Shown here: piece after piece, positions 48,270-57,829 of the stretch
How positions within the stretch are numbered: the first letter of the stretch is position 1
Layout of the letters: each line of letters begins with the position of its first letter
DNA from: Rhyacichthys aspro
Taxonomy: Eukaryota > Chordata > Actinopteri > Gobiiformes > Rhyacichthyidae
Direction of reading: 5' to 3'
Assembly: GCA_036850595.1 (NCBI GenBank)
Contig: CM072161.1
Location: 5,477,905 to 5,541,904 of the forward strand
Length of the DNA stretch: 64,000 nucleotides
Notes under the pieces: generated by a model
What the model saw: the letters and a program-made list of their open reading frames with translations, nothing else
Told to the model about the DNA's origin: nothing
The model's database searches: none
Translations under genes and position numbers: made by a program

Positions 48270-48905
48270 CTGAATTAAGAAACACAAAATGCATGGTATT
48301 TAATAATAAAAAACATAAAGTATGACATTAAAATCACGATTGATGATGTATAATTAGAAAGAGTACTCGAAAATTAAGTTCTTTGGGGTACTTACTGATC
48401 ATAACATGACATGGAAATCACATACAAAAGATATCAAAAACTATTACAATATTATACAAATAAAAACATATTTTGGCCAAATATGCATTGTTTATATTGT
48501 ATAGTTGTCTCATCACATCCCATTTAACCTACTGCATAGAGATATGGAGACATATCTAACTAATAGCAATCTGATGTTTCTGTTACAAAAAAAGGCAACA
48601 AAAACCATTACACATTCAGCAACAAACCCACTGTTTATGAATCTGAAAACGTTAAAAATGAATTATTTAGTAGAATTGAATACTGCTAAAGTTATGTTTA
48701 AAGTCAAGCAGCAGATAGTCTCTGACTTATGAACTCAGAGGGACGGACATGTAAGGATGAATTGTCACTAATATAATAGTCTTGTCTTTTTGATTTTCTT
48801 TTTGATTTTGGATTGAAGGCACACATTTTTTTTTTTTTTTACTGTGTTTGTTTTGTGTACATTTCTTTATTTGTAAGTCTGTAAGTCTAAAAAATAAATA
48901 ACCAA
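48270..48905 (+). pseudogene. Decayed non-LTR retrotransposon, C-terminal part and 3' end
   Basis: In broken frames the sequence encodes FLGVL-like and DHNMTWKSHTKDI words (about 48385-48440), then LTYCIEIW-like and LLQKKATKTITHSATNPLFM (about 48575-48640) followed by LKTLKMNYLVELNTAKVMFK. These are the post-palm motifs of a LINE (LxYCxxVW, LQKRAIR, NPLF). It ends with a T-run and aaaataaataa at about 48890-48900. Stops and shifts show it is long dead. The clade is uncertain and differs from the L2 element at 41-46 kb. Confidence 0.7.
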
Positions 48906-48909
48906 AACA

Positions 48910-50500
48910 AAAAGAATCAAAGTTTGGGTGAGGGGACAAAACTTAAAGAGCACAAGTCAAAGTAAGACTTAACTCGAAGACATTTGTGTGTAAAAGTGAT
49001 TGCTTTTAATGCAAAATGCGACCCGAACACTGGTCCCATGAGATCCCGTTCCCTAATAACGTCTAATTATTCAGCCTGAACTTATTCATACACTTACTCA
49101 CAAGACCTCAGTGGTCCGCCTCCAGGAACCGCACTTATTTTAACCCTGTTTATTTCACCGCACCGCTGTTTTGCTCCAGGTGCCATGTGGCCGCTGTACA
49201 AAAACAAACAGCATCAGAGTGTATGAAAACAGGTGTTGAGATCTGACTTGTATTTGTCTGGTGTGAAAGAGCAAAAAGTCTCGTAATGCACTCCATAATG
49301 GGCAGTCTGTTTTTCATGCCTCAGTGCCACAGATGTTAAATTTGACACTTTTTTCCCCTTTTCTTTAATTTGCACCAAATGAAAACAGTTTGAGGGAAAG
49401 AGCGTGACATTGCACAAAACTTTTTGGTATTTGATCTTTGTTCAAGGCATTGAATAAAACATTCCAATACATATAAAAAATTCCCGAACTGTGTACAGCA
49501 AATGTTAAAAACAAAGATGTGGTTGCGTCTTTTGAAGGAAGGCGGTATGAGTGCACACGTTTGCACTCCTTCACAATCCTTTTGAGCATCATGTAACTGC
49601 AGAGACATTTGATACACAGTTATTATGATCCAATATTTATCTGTTTGCGCAAATAACATGAACCAAATATGAAGGTTGCCCAGATACTGACACCTGAACT
49701 CGTTTGACCATATCATTTTAATGGGGATCCATGCTTCAGTGAATGGATGTTTGGGAAAAAACAGGTGCTCTTTAGAAACAGGGTGAAGTTCTCGACATGA
49801 AAAATATTAATTTATCAATATCACAAACGTGCATGTAGGAGCAGAAGAAAAACTGTTTTTGATATAAAATTAAAAAGCCCTTGTTGGATAAAAGCTCTAG
49901 AGAGGTAAACTGCTTCTCTCTATCTAAAGTTTGAATGTAATGTCAATGCCTCTTTAAAAACATGGCTCTAAAATATGTGTAAGGTTAGTAGTGTTTTTAT
50001 CTGGGTTAGTATTTGCAAGTACTCCATTTTAAATATGTTTTGGGGAGAATTTATATCAAGACATTTCTATTTAATATGAGGATGCTACAGAGCGGCTTCA
50101 CAGACCATACAGGACAATCATCGTTGCCATGGAAAGGCACACAGCTTGGTGGCATAAAGTTAAGACTTAAACATAAAAATGGAATCTAGTACATCTAGAG
50201 CATTTCTTTTTAACCACTAGATGGAGTTGTGAGCTCACCACTTTAGCATGTTTTACACATTTCCTATCCTACTGACTTTATCCTGACTTTTTAGGGAGGG
50301 TCTTCAAGATGTGTGCGGTCCCGGTTCCATCTCTACAGGGTTTCCAGAGTGCTGAGGATGTGGCAAGCTGATGATGCATGTGCAGTGCAGCTGGTGCTGT
50401 AAGCAGAGTGCACAGAAGCCTCCCAATCTCAGCAGCTTATTTGTACTTGACTTTTCACAGCTTGCTTAGGCTGTTAACATGTTTTTTGTATTTTTTACCT
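48910..50500. other. Gene-free DNA
   Basis: No gene is supported. Overlapping minus-strand open frames at 49336-49716 have no domain. No repeat was recognised. Confidence 0.5.
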
Positions 50501-50504
50501 TTAT

Positions 50505-50645
50505 TTATCCAGGAAAGTCACACTGAGATTACAGATCTCTTTTGCAGGTGAGTCCTGGCCCCGTGGGGAGGGAGTCTAATGTACATGTCTTTTGGTGGTA
50601 GAGGAGAACATGCAAACTCCACACAGAAAGGTCCTGCTCTACCCA
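50505..50645 (-). mobile_element. SINE-like fragment, minus strand
   Basis: Read on the minus strand: gtagagcaggacctttctgt, gtggagtttgcatgttctcc, caaaagacatgtac, then agtgtgactttcctggataa and ataaaggt. The first three match the middle of the teleost short repeat; the last two are a 3' end seen on many fish repeats. Together they suggest a truncated or composite copy. Confidence 0.5.
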
Positions 50646-50649
50646 AATA

Positions 50650-52340
50650 TAAGTAAAAATAAAATATACAGTCCTGCGCAAAACTAGGTATGACGATATG
50701 CAGTAAAGTAAGAATGCTGTCAACAACAAACAATTTAAATGTTTTTTAATCAATTTTCAAAATAGGGAAATGAGTGAAGAGACAAAAACCTTCCATTTTT
50801 AGAGCGATCCCAGAACAAGGAGTCCTCCTAATGTCATCCCAACATCATGGAGTCTGGCCTGGTCCTGTCTGGGATTACATGGTCTGGTTTAGCTTGCTTC
50901 CTTTTGAGATTTGGTTTAGTCCAGTTTTGTTTGGGATTCTCCAAATGTTTGAGCAGAACCTGTCCAGATCCTTCAAAAACTGAGACATAGGAACTGTTAG
51001 AACTAGACTAGACTTGCTGTTTTGAGGAAAAGTCACACAAGATATGGATTTGAATTACAATGGTCTTGTGTTCTTTGACTTTGCATTTTGTAAACTAATA
51101 AAAATCTGCTGACTTTCACAATTGTCTTTTCCTGTTATATTCACATCTGCATACAACTTCAGGGTCATGAGAATATTTGGCACTGGGGGGAAAAGTAACT
51201 CTGATTTCTGCACTATACTGCAATCTGGTGTTCATGAACTGAAAGCTGTCAAAGCTACAATCCCTTTTACATCTGTGCTCATTATTTTATCTGACCATTC
51301 GACAACAGACGTGGTGCTGGGTTCTTTGGGGAAATAATGGCACAAGAGCAAAAAAAAAAAAAGAGGCAGCTCCACATCTTGTGTTGGACATGACAAATGT
51401 ACGATCGCTCTGATGATGTAAGTGACTCAAATGGCCTACTCTCCGATGCATTACACCAGTGACAAGCCGAGTAAACAAACATTAGAGTCCCGGCTCTGGC
51501 CTGCGCCCTGAAGCAATGCTGCAGATTGGCTGACACTTTCCTTTGATAAAAGCTTGCCTCTGAATTCAAAGTAAGTTCCTTAGAAATTGGCTTCAGAAAA
51601 TCCAGGTTTTGAGATGTGAGTAAATTATGGAGCACTAAAAGGATTTCGGCTCTTGTTCAAAGAGGAGTAAACCAAATAAAAATAAATGAGGACAAATGAA
51701 AAATAACAACGCTCTAAGAACCGCAGGCAGTTATTGGATTTTGGATGTGGGTGCCATCTGAGGTGGAGTGCTCAGGTGTATTAAGAATGGCTTTGTTATC
51801 ATTTTTGCAGTGTATAATGATGGCTGCGCCGCGTCGCTCTGATTGCTCATATGTCACGTTCATCTGTTCTAACGTGCAGGAAAGTGGCGCGCGTAAAGGG
51901 AAAATGACACATCTGTTTGGCAAGCATCAGCATAAATGTATAAATTGCTACTTTGTTTAAACGAACCTGAACTAATCGCCGCGTTTGCTCGGCATAATTC
52001 ACCTAGATAGTGTATCAAAGTGTCAGTGAGATTCCCTCTGCTGTTTGCCCCCAAGCCACTTTTGTCACAAAGTGAGTAAATGCCACGGCTCACACTTGTC
52101 AGTCAGCGCACACAGGCCTCTATTGGACAGAGGACAAAATAACACAAAATGGCCATATTTGTCTGCCGAGAACTAATAGCATTGTTGATCAATACCAATC
52201 ACTGTGTAATTACTTGGCCTGCTGCTCACATTTAAGAACTAAACTTCGCTGGACTTTTTCTGTCAAGGCAGAGAGCGCATGCCTTTGTAATGAACTCATG
52301 TTTTATACTCACAATGTCTGCTGAAACTGACCACTGACCA
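50650..52340. other. Gene-free DNA
   Basis: No gene is supported; the longest frame is 117 codons with an A-run inside it (51350-51363). About 51720-52130 is unique and somewhat GC-richer. Confidence 0.5.
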
Positions 52341-52346
52341 GCCCCG

Positions 52347-52760
52347 GATACATGTCCAACTCAAGGCCCAGGGGCCAAATGCGCCCCTTTGCATGTGGTA
52401 TGTTGCCCTTCAATACATTTAGTTATTTAATTAGTTATTTTGGGCACATTTTTACTACAAAGATGAATCAAAACTGTTCAAATTCATCAAAAATCTGTTC
52501 AGATCTAACTAAAACCTGTTCAAATCCATCTAACGCCTGTTCAGATTCATCTAAAACCTGTTCAAATCCGACTAAAATCTGTTCAAATCTACCTAAAGCC
52601 TGTTCAAATCCATCTAAGCTCTGTTCAGACCCGACTAAAACCAGTTTTCATAAAAGAAGGAAAGACAACTTTTATAAAACTCAAATGAAGATGAAATCCC
52701 ATTTTTAAAATTTGATAAAAGTTTCCAAATGTCTCCATCTTCGGCCCCTGAGCCTATGTC
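52347..52760 (+). mobile_element. hAT-type MITE, family B, copy 2 with expanded internal array
   Basis: The left end gatacatgtccaactcaa fits the family terminus. Subterminal GGGGCCAAATGCGCCCC lies at about 52371-52387. The body shares ctttgca, atacatttagt and ctcaaatgaagatgaaatc with the copies at 21.69 and 54.94 kb. Eight 21-bp units fill the middle. The right end (ggcccctgagcc) is degraded, and no target duplication is seen. A 118-codon frame through the array is a by-product of the 21-bp period. Confidence 0.65.
52474..52641. repeat. 21-bp tandem array, eight copies
   Basis: Eight units of ctgttcaaatccatctaaaa plus one base, each diverged by a few bases, run without gaps. Because 21 is a multiple of three, one plus-strand frame reads a repeated CSNPSKT-like heptad. 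The array is inside a MITE and is not a gene. The related copy at 21.69 kb has about three units, and the copy at 54.94 kb has none. Confidence 0.9.
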
Positions 52761-52769
52761 TTTAAAAAA

Positions 52770-54770
52770 CTTGATATTATAGATAATTTAAGCCTGCAGA
52801 TGTTGCAATACAACTTTGTCCTCAGTCTGAGTAATTCATTTTGATTGCTCGCTAGTCTCCAGGTAGTTTCACTGTAGCTTAAGCCCCGCATTTTAGAGTA
52901 GCCCTGGACAAAGACTGCAACAGAAAGATCAGATGTGAGCAGCCCTGATCGTGGAGCAGTAAGGTGACTATAACCTACCAGTGCAAAAAATTGTTGTGTC
53001 TCTGCACTCACTGTACTCACTGTGGATCTAAACACAAGCTCAGCTGAAGAGATGTAAAGATTATGTTATTGCTACCACAAAATTTCCTGTCAAAAAATCA
53101 ATTTTACAGCAGCAGAAAGCACTTTATTGTGGCAGAGCTTCACTACAACAGCAGATTCACAACAGTGGGGTAAGAGTACATTAGACTGTGTAAGTGACTG
53201 ACTGTACGTTACAGTGGCATCAATCGAAGATACTTTACAGGTGTCTTCAGTCAGATTAACTCCTAATAACCTTTTCTCTGGCAAGGACCACACAAACAAC
53301 TATTTATAAAATATAGGTGTTAAAAAGATGGAGGTTGAAGCATGGTACTTGTTCTGGAGATGATGGCCAGGTTGAATGAGACTGGGGGTTCTGTCTCTGA
53401 GCTGAGTAGGGACCCCCCCTCCTGAGGTGTCAGTATGGGAGAGAGGAAACTGAAGGAAAATAGGTAAAGAGAAAAAGGAGGGTGGAGTCAAGAGAACAGA
53501 GGCAAACCATGTTGGAAGAGAATAAATAGAGTTGCATCATAAAGTTTTGCAAATTTAAGTTGTGGTCGAGGTGTAGCTAAGTTAACACATTCACTTTATT
53601 TTGATATTACAAATGGAGGGACTGAAATTGCACTTATAGTAATATTTTCTGTAGGCACAAAGCATTAGGATGCACCAAAATGAGCCTGACTTAGCTGTAA
53701 CTATATACATAAAAATGCATAGTTATAGTTATAAAAAAGAAATAAAAAAAAAAACTGAATTCCAAATTCCCTCAATCCACTTTTATGTTGTTGAGTTTAA
53801 ATATATTTTGAGTAACAGCTCATGGAGAGAGAAGACTGTTCCAGAGTAGAGCTGAGGAACTAAGGGATTTTCCTCTCGACTTAGTTTTCTTTCACTCTGA
53901 GCATTTGCAGACAGTAATGACCCCAGACATTTGCATACATACATTATTTTGCCTCTTCATTACTAATTAAACACTGAGTGCTCTAAACTCTAAAAGCCTT
54001 TACACTGCTGTGGTGCTCATGCTGACTTCTCCTTTTGTACACTGCCCTATATTAGAGCACAATTAAGCGTCGCCAACAATCCAAGGTTGATTTTGTTTTT
54101 ATGACGCAAGTTCACTTCAAGGTGAACATAATGCAGCTCCAGCAGCACATTATTGCAGACAAATATTTCAAAGCGGCTTAAACCAGTTCACAATAAATGG
54201 GTTGTTCAAGGTTGAATCAGGTGAATAAAATATCCATTTAAAAAGGAGCTGTCCCTGAGCAGGAGTCTATAAGCAAGTTTCTCAACCGCGGCTTAATATT
54301 TCAAGGAAATGGTGGGAATGTAAGAATGCAATGTGGAATTTGTAAAGAGAAGGTCAATGCTTTGAAAATCGAGGGGTAGTGCGGTTTTCATCATCCACAC
54401 CGGGCGCTATTGATGTGATTTTAGGCAAATGCATTCAGTCAGTGGAGTTAAGTCGAGTGGAGACTACACCGCTGCCATTCACCAGAAATCCTCCTGCCAT
54501 TAAATCACCTTTCTGACCGCAGCACCGGGAGAAATGACGGAGAAAGATGGGAGTCAAACGGCTGTCTGAAGTGTGAAATCCAAAGTGAGAGTTACACATT
54601 CACTGTTTGATGTCACAGAGAGCAGCTCATACTGTAACTGTGGAAATGTGTCATGTTTTTTGAGGGCGGTGTAAACAGAATATGTTGATGAAGAGTAGTC
54701 AGGATCAAATAACCTCAACCAGTGTCTGTTTTGATATTAAGACTTTTCAACTCTATGGTTAATGGTTTGT
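52770..54770. other. Gene-free DNA
   Basis: No gene is supported; open frames are below 94 codons. About 54200-54600 is unique and moderately GC-rich, a possible conserved noncoding stretch. No repeats were recognised. Confidence 0.5.
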
Positions 54771-54774
54771 CACA

Positions 54775-54875
54775 GACAACTATCTTGCATGTCTTTGGAT
54801 GATGGGAAGAAAGCCAAAGCAGTTGAGGAAGAACACGAACCCCACAGAAAAACACTGTACCATGACGAGAACTGA
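54775..54875 (-). mobile_element. SINE-like fragment, minus strand
   Basis: Read on the minus strand, cagtgtttttctgtggggtt, cgtgttcttcctcaactgct and tccaaagacatgcaagatag follow the order of the middle of the teleost short repeat. Head and tail are missing. Confidence 0.45.
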
Positions 54876-54936
54876 GGGTTAAACTATACAGCATGTTAAA
54901 ATGAGAAATGTTGCCAATTTTTTTCTTTGCTAAGAA

Positions 54937-55272
54937 CATACACATCTAACTCAAGGTCTGTGGGCCAGTTGCAGCCCTTTGCAATGTTTTGTTGTCCCTT
55001 TGCACTAAACTAGTCTACAGATTAGACCCCATTTTGCCCCCCCTATTATAGAGGGGCCAAAATGGGGCTTAAAATGAGGGCAAAGTGGCACAAACTAAAG
55101 GGAATTCATAAAATTATGTATGAAAATGAGCTTTAAAAGGAGAAAAATATAAACAAACTGATGTGATGAAGACTCAAATGAAGATGAAACCTTATATTAA
55201 AAAACTATATAATGTAATAAAAGTATAATCTTTCTTCTGTGGCCCCTCACTACTTTGAGTTTGACACCACTG
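54937..55272 (+). mobile_element. hAT-type MITE, family B, copy 3 with perfect target duplication
   Basis: The 336-bp element is flanked by identical 8-mers gctaagaa at 54929-54936 and 55273-55280, the signature of hAT insertion. The left end is catacacatctaactcaa, and the reverse complement of the right end is cagtggtgtcaaactcaa. It shares ctttgcaatgtttt and ctcaaatgaagatgaaacc with the other two copies but lacks their 21-bp array. In its place it has a palindrome at 55027-55067. It has no coding capacity. Confidence 0.85.
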
Positions 55273-55475
55273 GCTAAGAATATTCATATACTGGATTTTG
55301 GATACATACTATACATGCAGTATAAGCATATATATGATGTATGTTGTTTTATAATATTTACGTATAACATAATGACATATGTTTTTGCATTGCTGGCGTT
55401 AAGTGTAAGCGGTTGCATGTTGGACTCTGGCAGGATCTCAGATTTTAGTCCATGTTAGATAATAGTAGATAATAG

Positions 55476-55826
55476 TCCATGTATCTGTCTGTTGTAATAT
55501 AGTCCATGTACCTGTCTGTTGTAATATAGTCCATGTACCTGTCTGTTGTAATATAGTCCATGTATCTGTCTGTTGTAATATAGTCCATGTACCTGTCTGT
55601 TGTAATATAGTCCATGTATCTGTCTGTTGTAATATAGTCCATGTACCTGTCTGTTGTAATATAGTCCATGTACCTGTCTGTTGTAATATAGTCCATGTAC
55701 CTGTCTGTTGTAATATAGTCCATGTACCTGTCTGTTGTAATATAGTCCATGTATCTGTCTGTTGTAATATAGTCCATGTATCTGTCTGTTGTAATATAGT
55801 CCATGTACCTGTCTGTTGTAATGAAG
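55476..55826. repeat. 27-bp minisatellite, 13 copies
   Basis: Thirteen 27-bp units containing tccatgta, ctgtctgttg and taatatag run head to tail. Units differ mainly at one site, where t or c alternates (gtatctg versus gtacctg). The period is divisible by three, so long minus-strand frames of 138 and 142 codons pass through it, reading nine-residue repeats. These are by-products. The array abuts a Rex3 fragment, and its first partial units (55448-55475) are shorter. Confidence 0.92.
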
Positions 55827-55912
55827 AAGGAGCTGAGCTGCAAAGCAAAGTCAATCCACGCTCCTGCTCTCACTTTTGGTCATGAGCTGTGGGTCATGAC
55901 GAAAGCACAAGA
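55827..55912 (+). mobile_element. Rex3/RTE-clade LINE fragment
   Basis: The words aatgaagaaggagctgagct, gcaaagcaaagtcaatccac, ggtcatgagctgtgggtcat and gacgaaagcacaagatctc match the same part of Rex3 as 40795-40920. About 90 bp is left. The minisatellite directly to its left may have grown from the edge of this fragment. Confidence 0.65.
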
Positions 55913-57317
55913 TCTCAATGCAGTATAGTCTATGTATAAAGTCCGGCCCATAATTTGTAAAGCTGAAGGTCAGGAAACACAGAGGGTTTTGTGGGGCGTG
56001 CTCCTGAATGCCACAGGAACTCCTAAACTCCTAAACTCCTAAAAAAAAAAAAAAAAAAAATGATGAAAATGACAGCTCTCAAATCGACATCATGTTCACT
56101 TTTTCTGCATATGAAAAGTGCAACAGTTTAATGCCGCATGAACTGCATTATTCAGATGCTGGTATGAAATGAATAGGACCCTTTGCTTTACAAGTCTCAT
56201 CACTCACTCCTCATGTGTTCAACCTTGGATCATTTACTCACTTGGCCTTTAGTGTGTTTCCGAACTCGTTTGAATAGCCCAGGGTCACAGTCTTGACTCT
56301 CAAGAGTATGACATGTTTATTCGCAGCTCCTTCAGGTGGAAGTGTGAGTATTATTTAGCGAGGTTAAGGAGGGCGCGCACCTCTGAGTCAACTGTGTCAG
56401 AAGAGTTTAAAATGTGATACAATCCAATAGCAATTACAGTGATTTCCGAGCAAAATGGTGCCTTTTGGATGAAAGTGATCTCTCCCTCACACAACTGATG
56501 AGTGTATGAAAGATTTCTCTCCCAAAAGCCTCATAAAGACATAGAATTATACGGTTATTTCCAGAGGCGTGTTTTAATGAGAGGGGGAAAAAAAATCCAG
56601 ATAAGCGTGTAGATCACTGGGAATCAGATTTTTAAAGCACTCCTCTTTAACCTTTGAGCCGCTGATAGCATGTCTCTTCTTTCAGATGAGGCTTGGATAA
56701 ATGTAGTCATATAATAAAAAATAATACTGCATCTTTTGAATGTGAGCAGATGAACATGTAAACACCAAGACCCCAATAGAAGCACAGCACAATGACGCCC
56801 ATGTCCCTTTTCAAATGATTATAGCGTATAATAAAGTTTCAATAAAAAAGACGACAGGCACAAGTCTGGTTCAGTTCAGAAGTGCAAATCACATCAGTTC
56901 AGTTAAAGTTCCACAATCTACAGAACTGTATTGAGGCAGTAATAAATACTACATTGGAAAAGGGGCAGATGGGATTGGTTTTATCTGCAACCCTTTTTTG
57001 TTCTTGTAATCATCTCAGTTTGATCTGACAGCATTATGGTGTCATAGTTTACTGTTTATTATTTGTTGGTCTCAAAGGGAATGACTAAAACAAACAGAGA
57101 AGTGTGAATGATGTCTGTCTGTAAGTATTAGCCTTACAATTAACTCGTGATTGTCCATGTTGTAGTCCCCCTCGCGCCAAAAACAGCTGGGATCGTATTC
57201 AGCTTGAAAACAATGAACTACCACATACCCATTTCATACCCTGTTATACCAAACACTTTCAGAATGTGTGATGACAAGGTTAAGAGCATTGTTACACTTC
57301 AAGATGCAGCAGACATC
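55913..57317. other. Gene-free DNA
   Basis: No gene is supported. A poly-A run at 56040-56060 follows a tripled actccta word. The rest is unique, AT-rich DNA. Confidence 0.5.
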
Positions 57318-57823
57318 ATGGTGCATTCATGTGGTCACGTTCACATGATTTCAGCTCGAAAAATCAGAACATTCTAAACCATAACAACATGGAAGATGGA
57401 CGCGTGCTAATGTTATTTTTAAAGGAGTTAATACAGTCAAAGTAGCAATTATTAGCCTATTATTAGCGGTTCAAGAAAAGGTAGCCTATTGAAAACATAA
57501 GAAGTTAACGTAACGTATGTTGAAACCTCTAAATAAATAGCAACGTAAATATAATAAAGACAAAAACTAGTTGTCCTGTCAAATGATCAAGTTATTAATG
57601 TGCAAAACAGTTGGTATGAAATATTTTTAAATGACTTATATTACTAAAATATCTTAAACGTTGCTTTTCTCCGCCATGTTGATGAGAAAATAACGTCAAC
57701 ATGGAATCTCGGGCAACTCCGACTTACCCGAGTTCCCGAGCTGTTGCTCCGATTTGAGCAGGCGTTCATGTGCATTTTTAAACTGGGAAAAACAAGTTCC
57801 TGAGGACCATATGAATGCACCAT
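57318..57823. mobile_element. MITE with 19-bp terminal inverted repeats, 506 bp
   Basis: The left end atggtgcattcatgtggtc (57318-57336) and the reverse complement of the right end (57805-57823) differ at one base of 19. The interior is AT-rich, with a GC-richer right shoulder carrying cccgagttcccgag. No transposase is encoded. The target duplication is unclear, so the superfamily is undecided; similar ends (GGTGCATTCA) are common in fish genomes. Confidence 0.65.
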
Positions 57824-57829
57824 TACACA

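Noticed and set aside
52352..52708. 118-codon frame with a repeated cysteine/serine heptad
   Set aside because: It comes from the 21-bp tandem array inside a hAT MITE; sister copies lack the array or have it broken.
55476..55826. CRISPR-like regular repeats
   Set aside because: Units are contiguous with no unique spacers, and the host is a vertebrate; it is a minisatellite.
55438..55873. Two long minus-strand frames with nine-residue repeats
   Set aside because: They exist only because the 27-bp minisatellite period is a multiple of three; several frames stay open at once.
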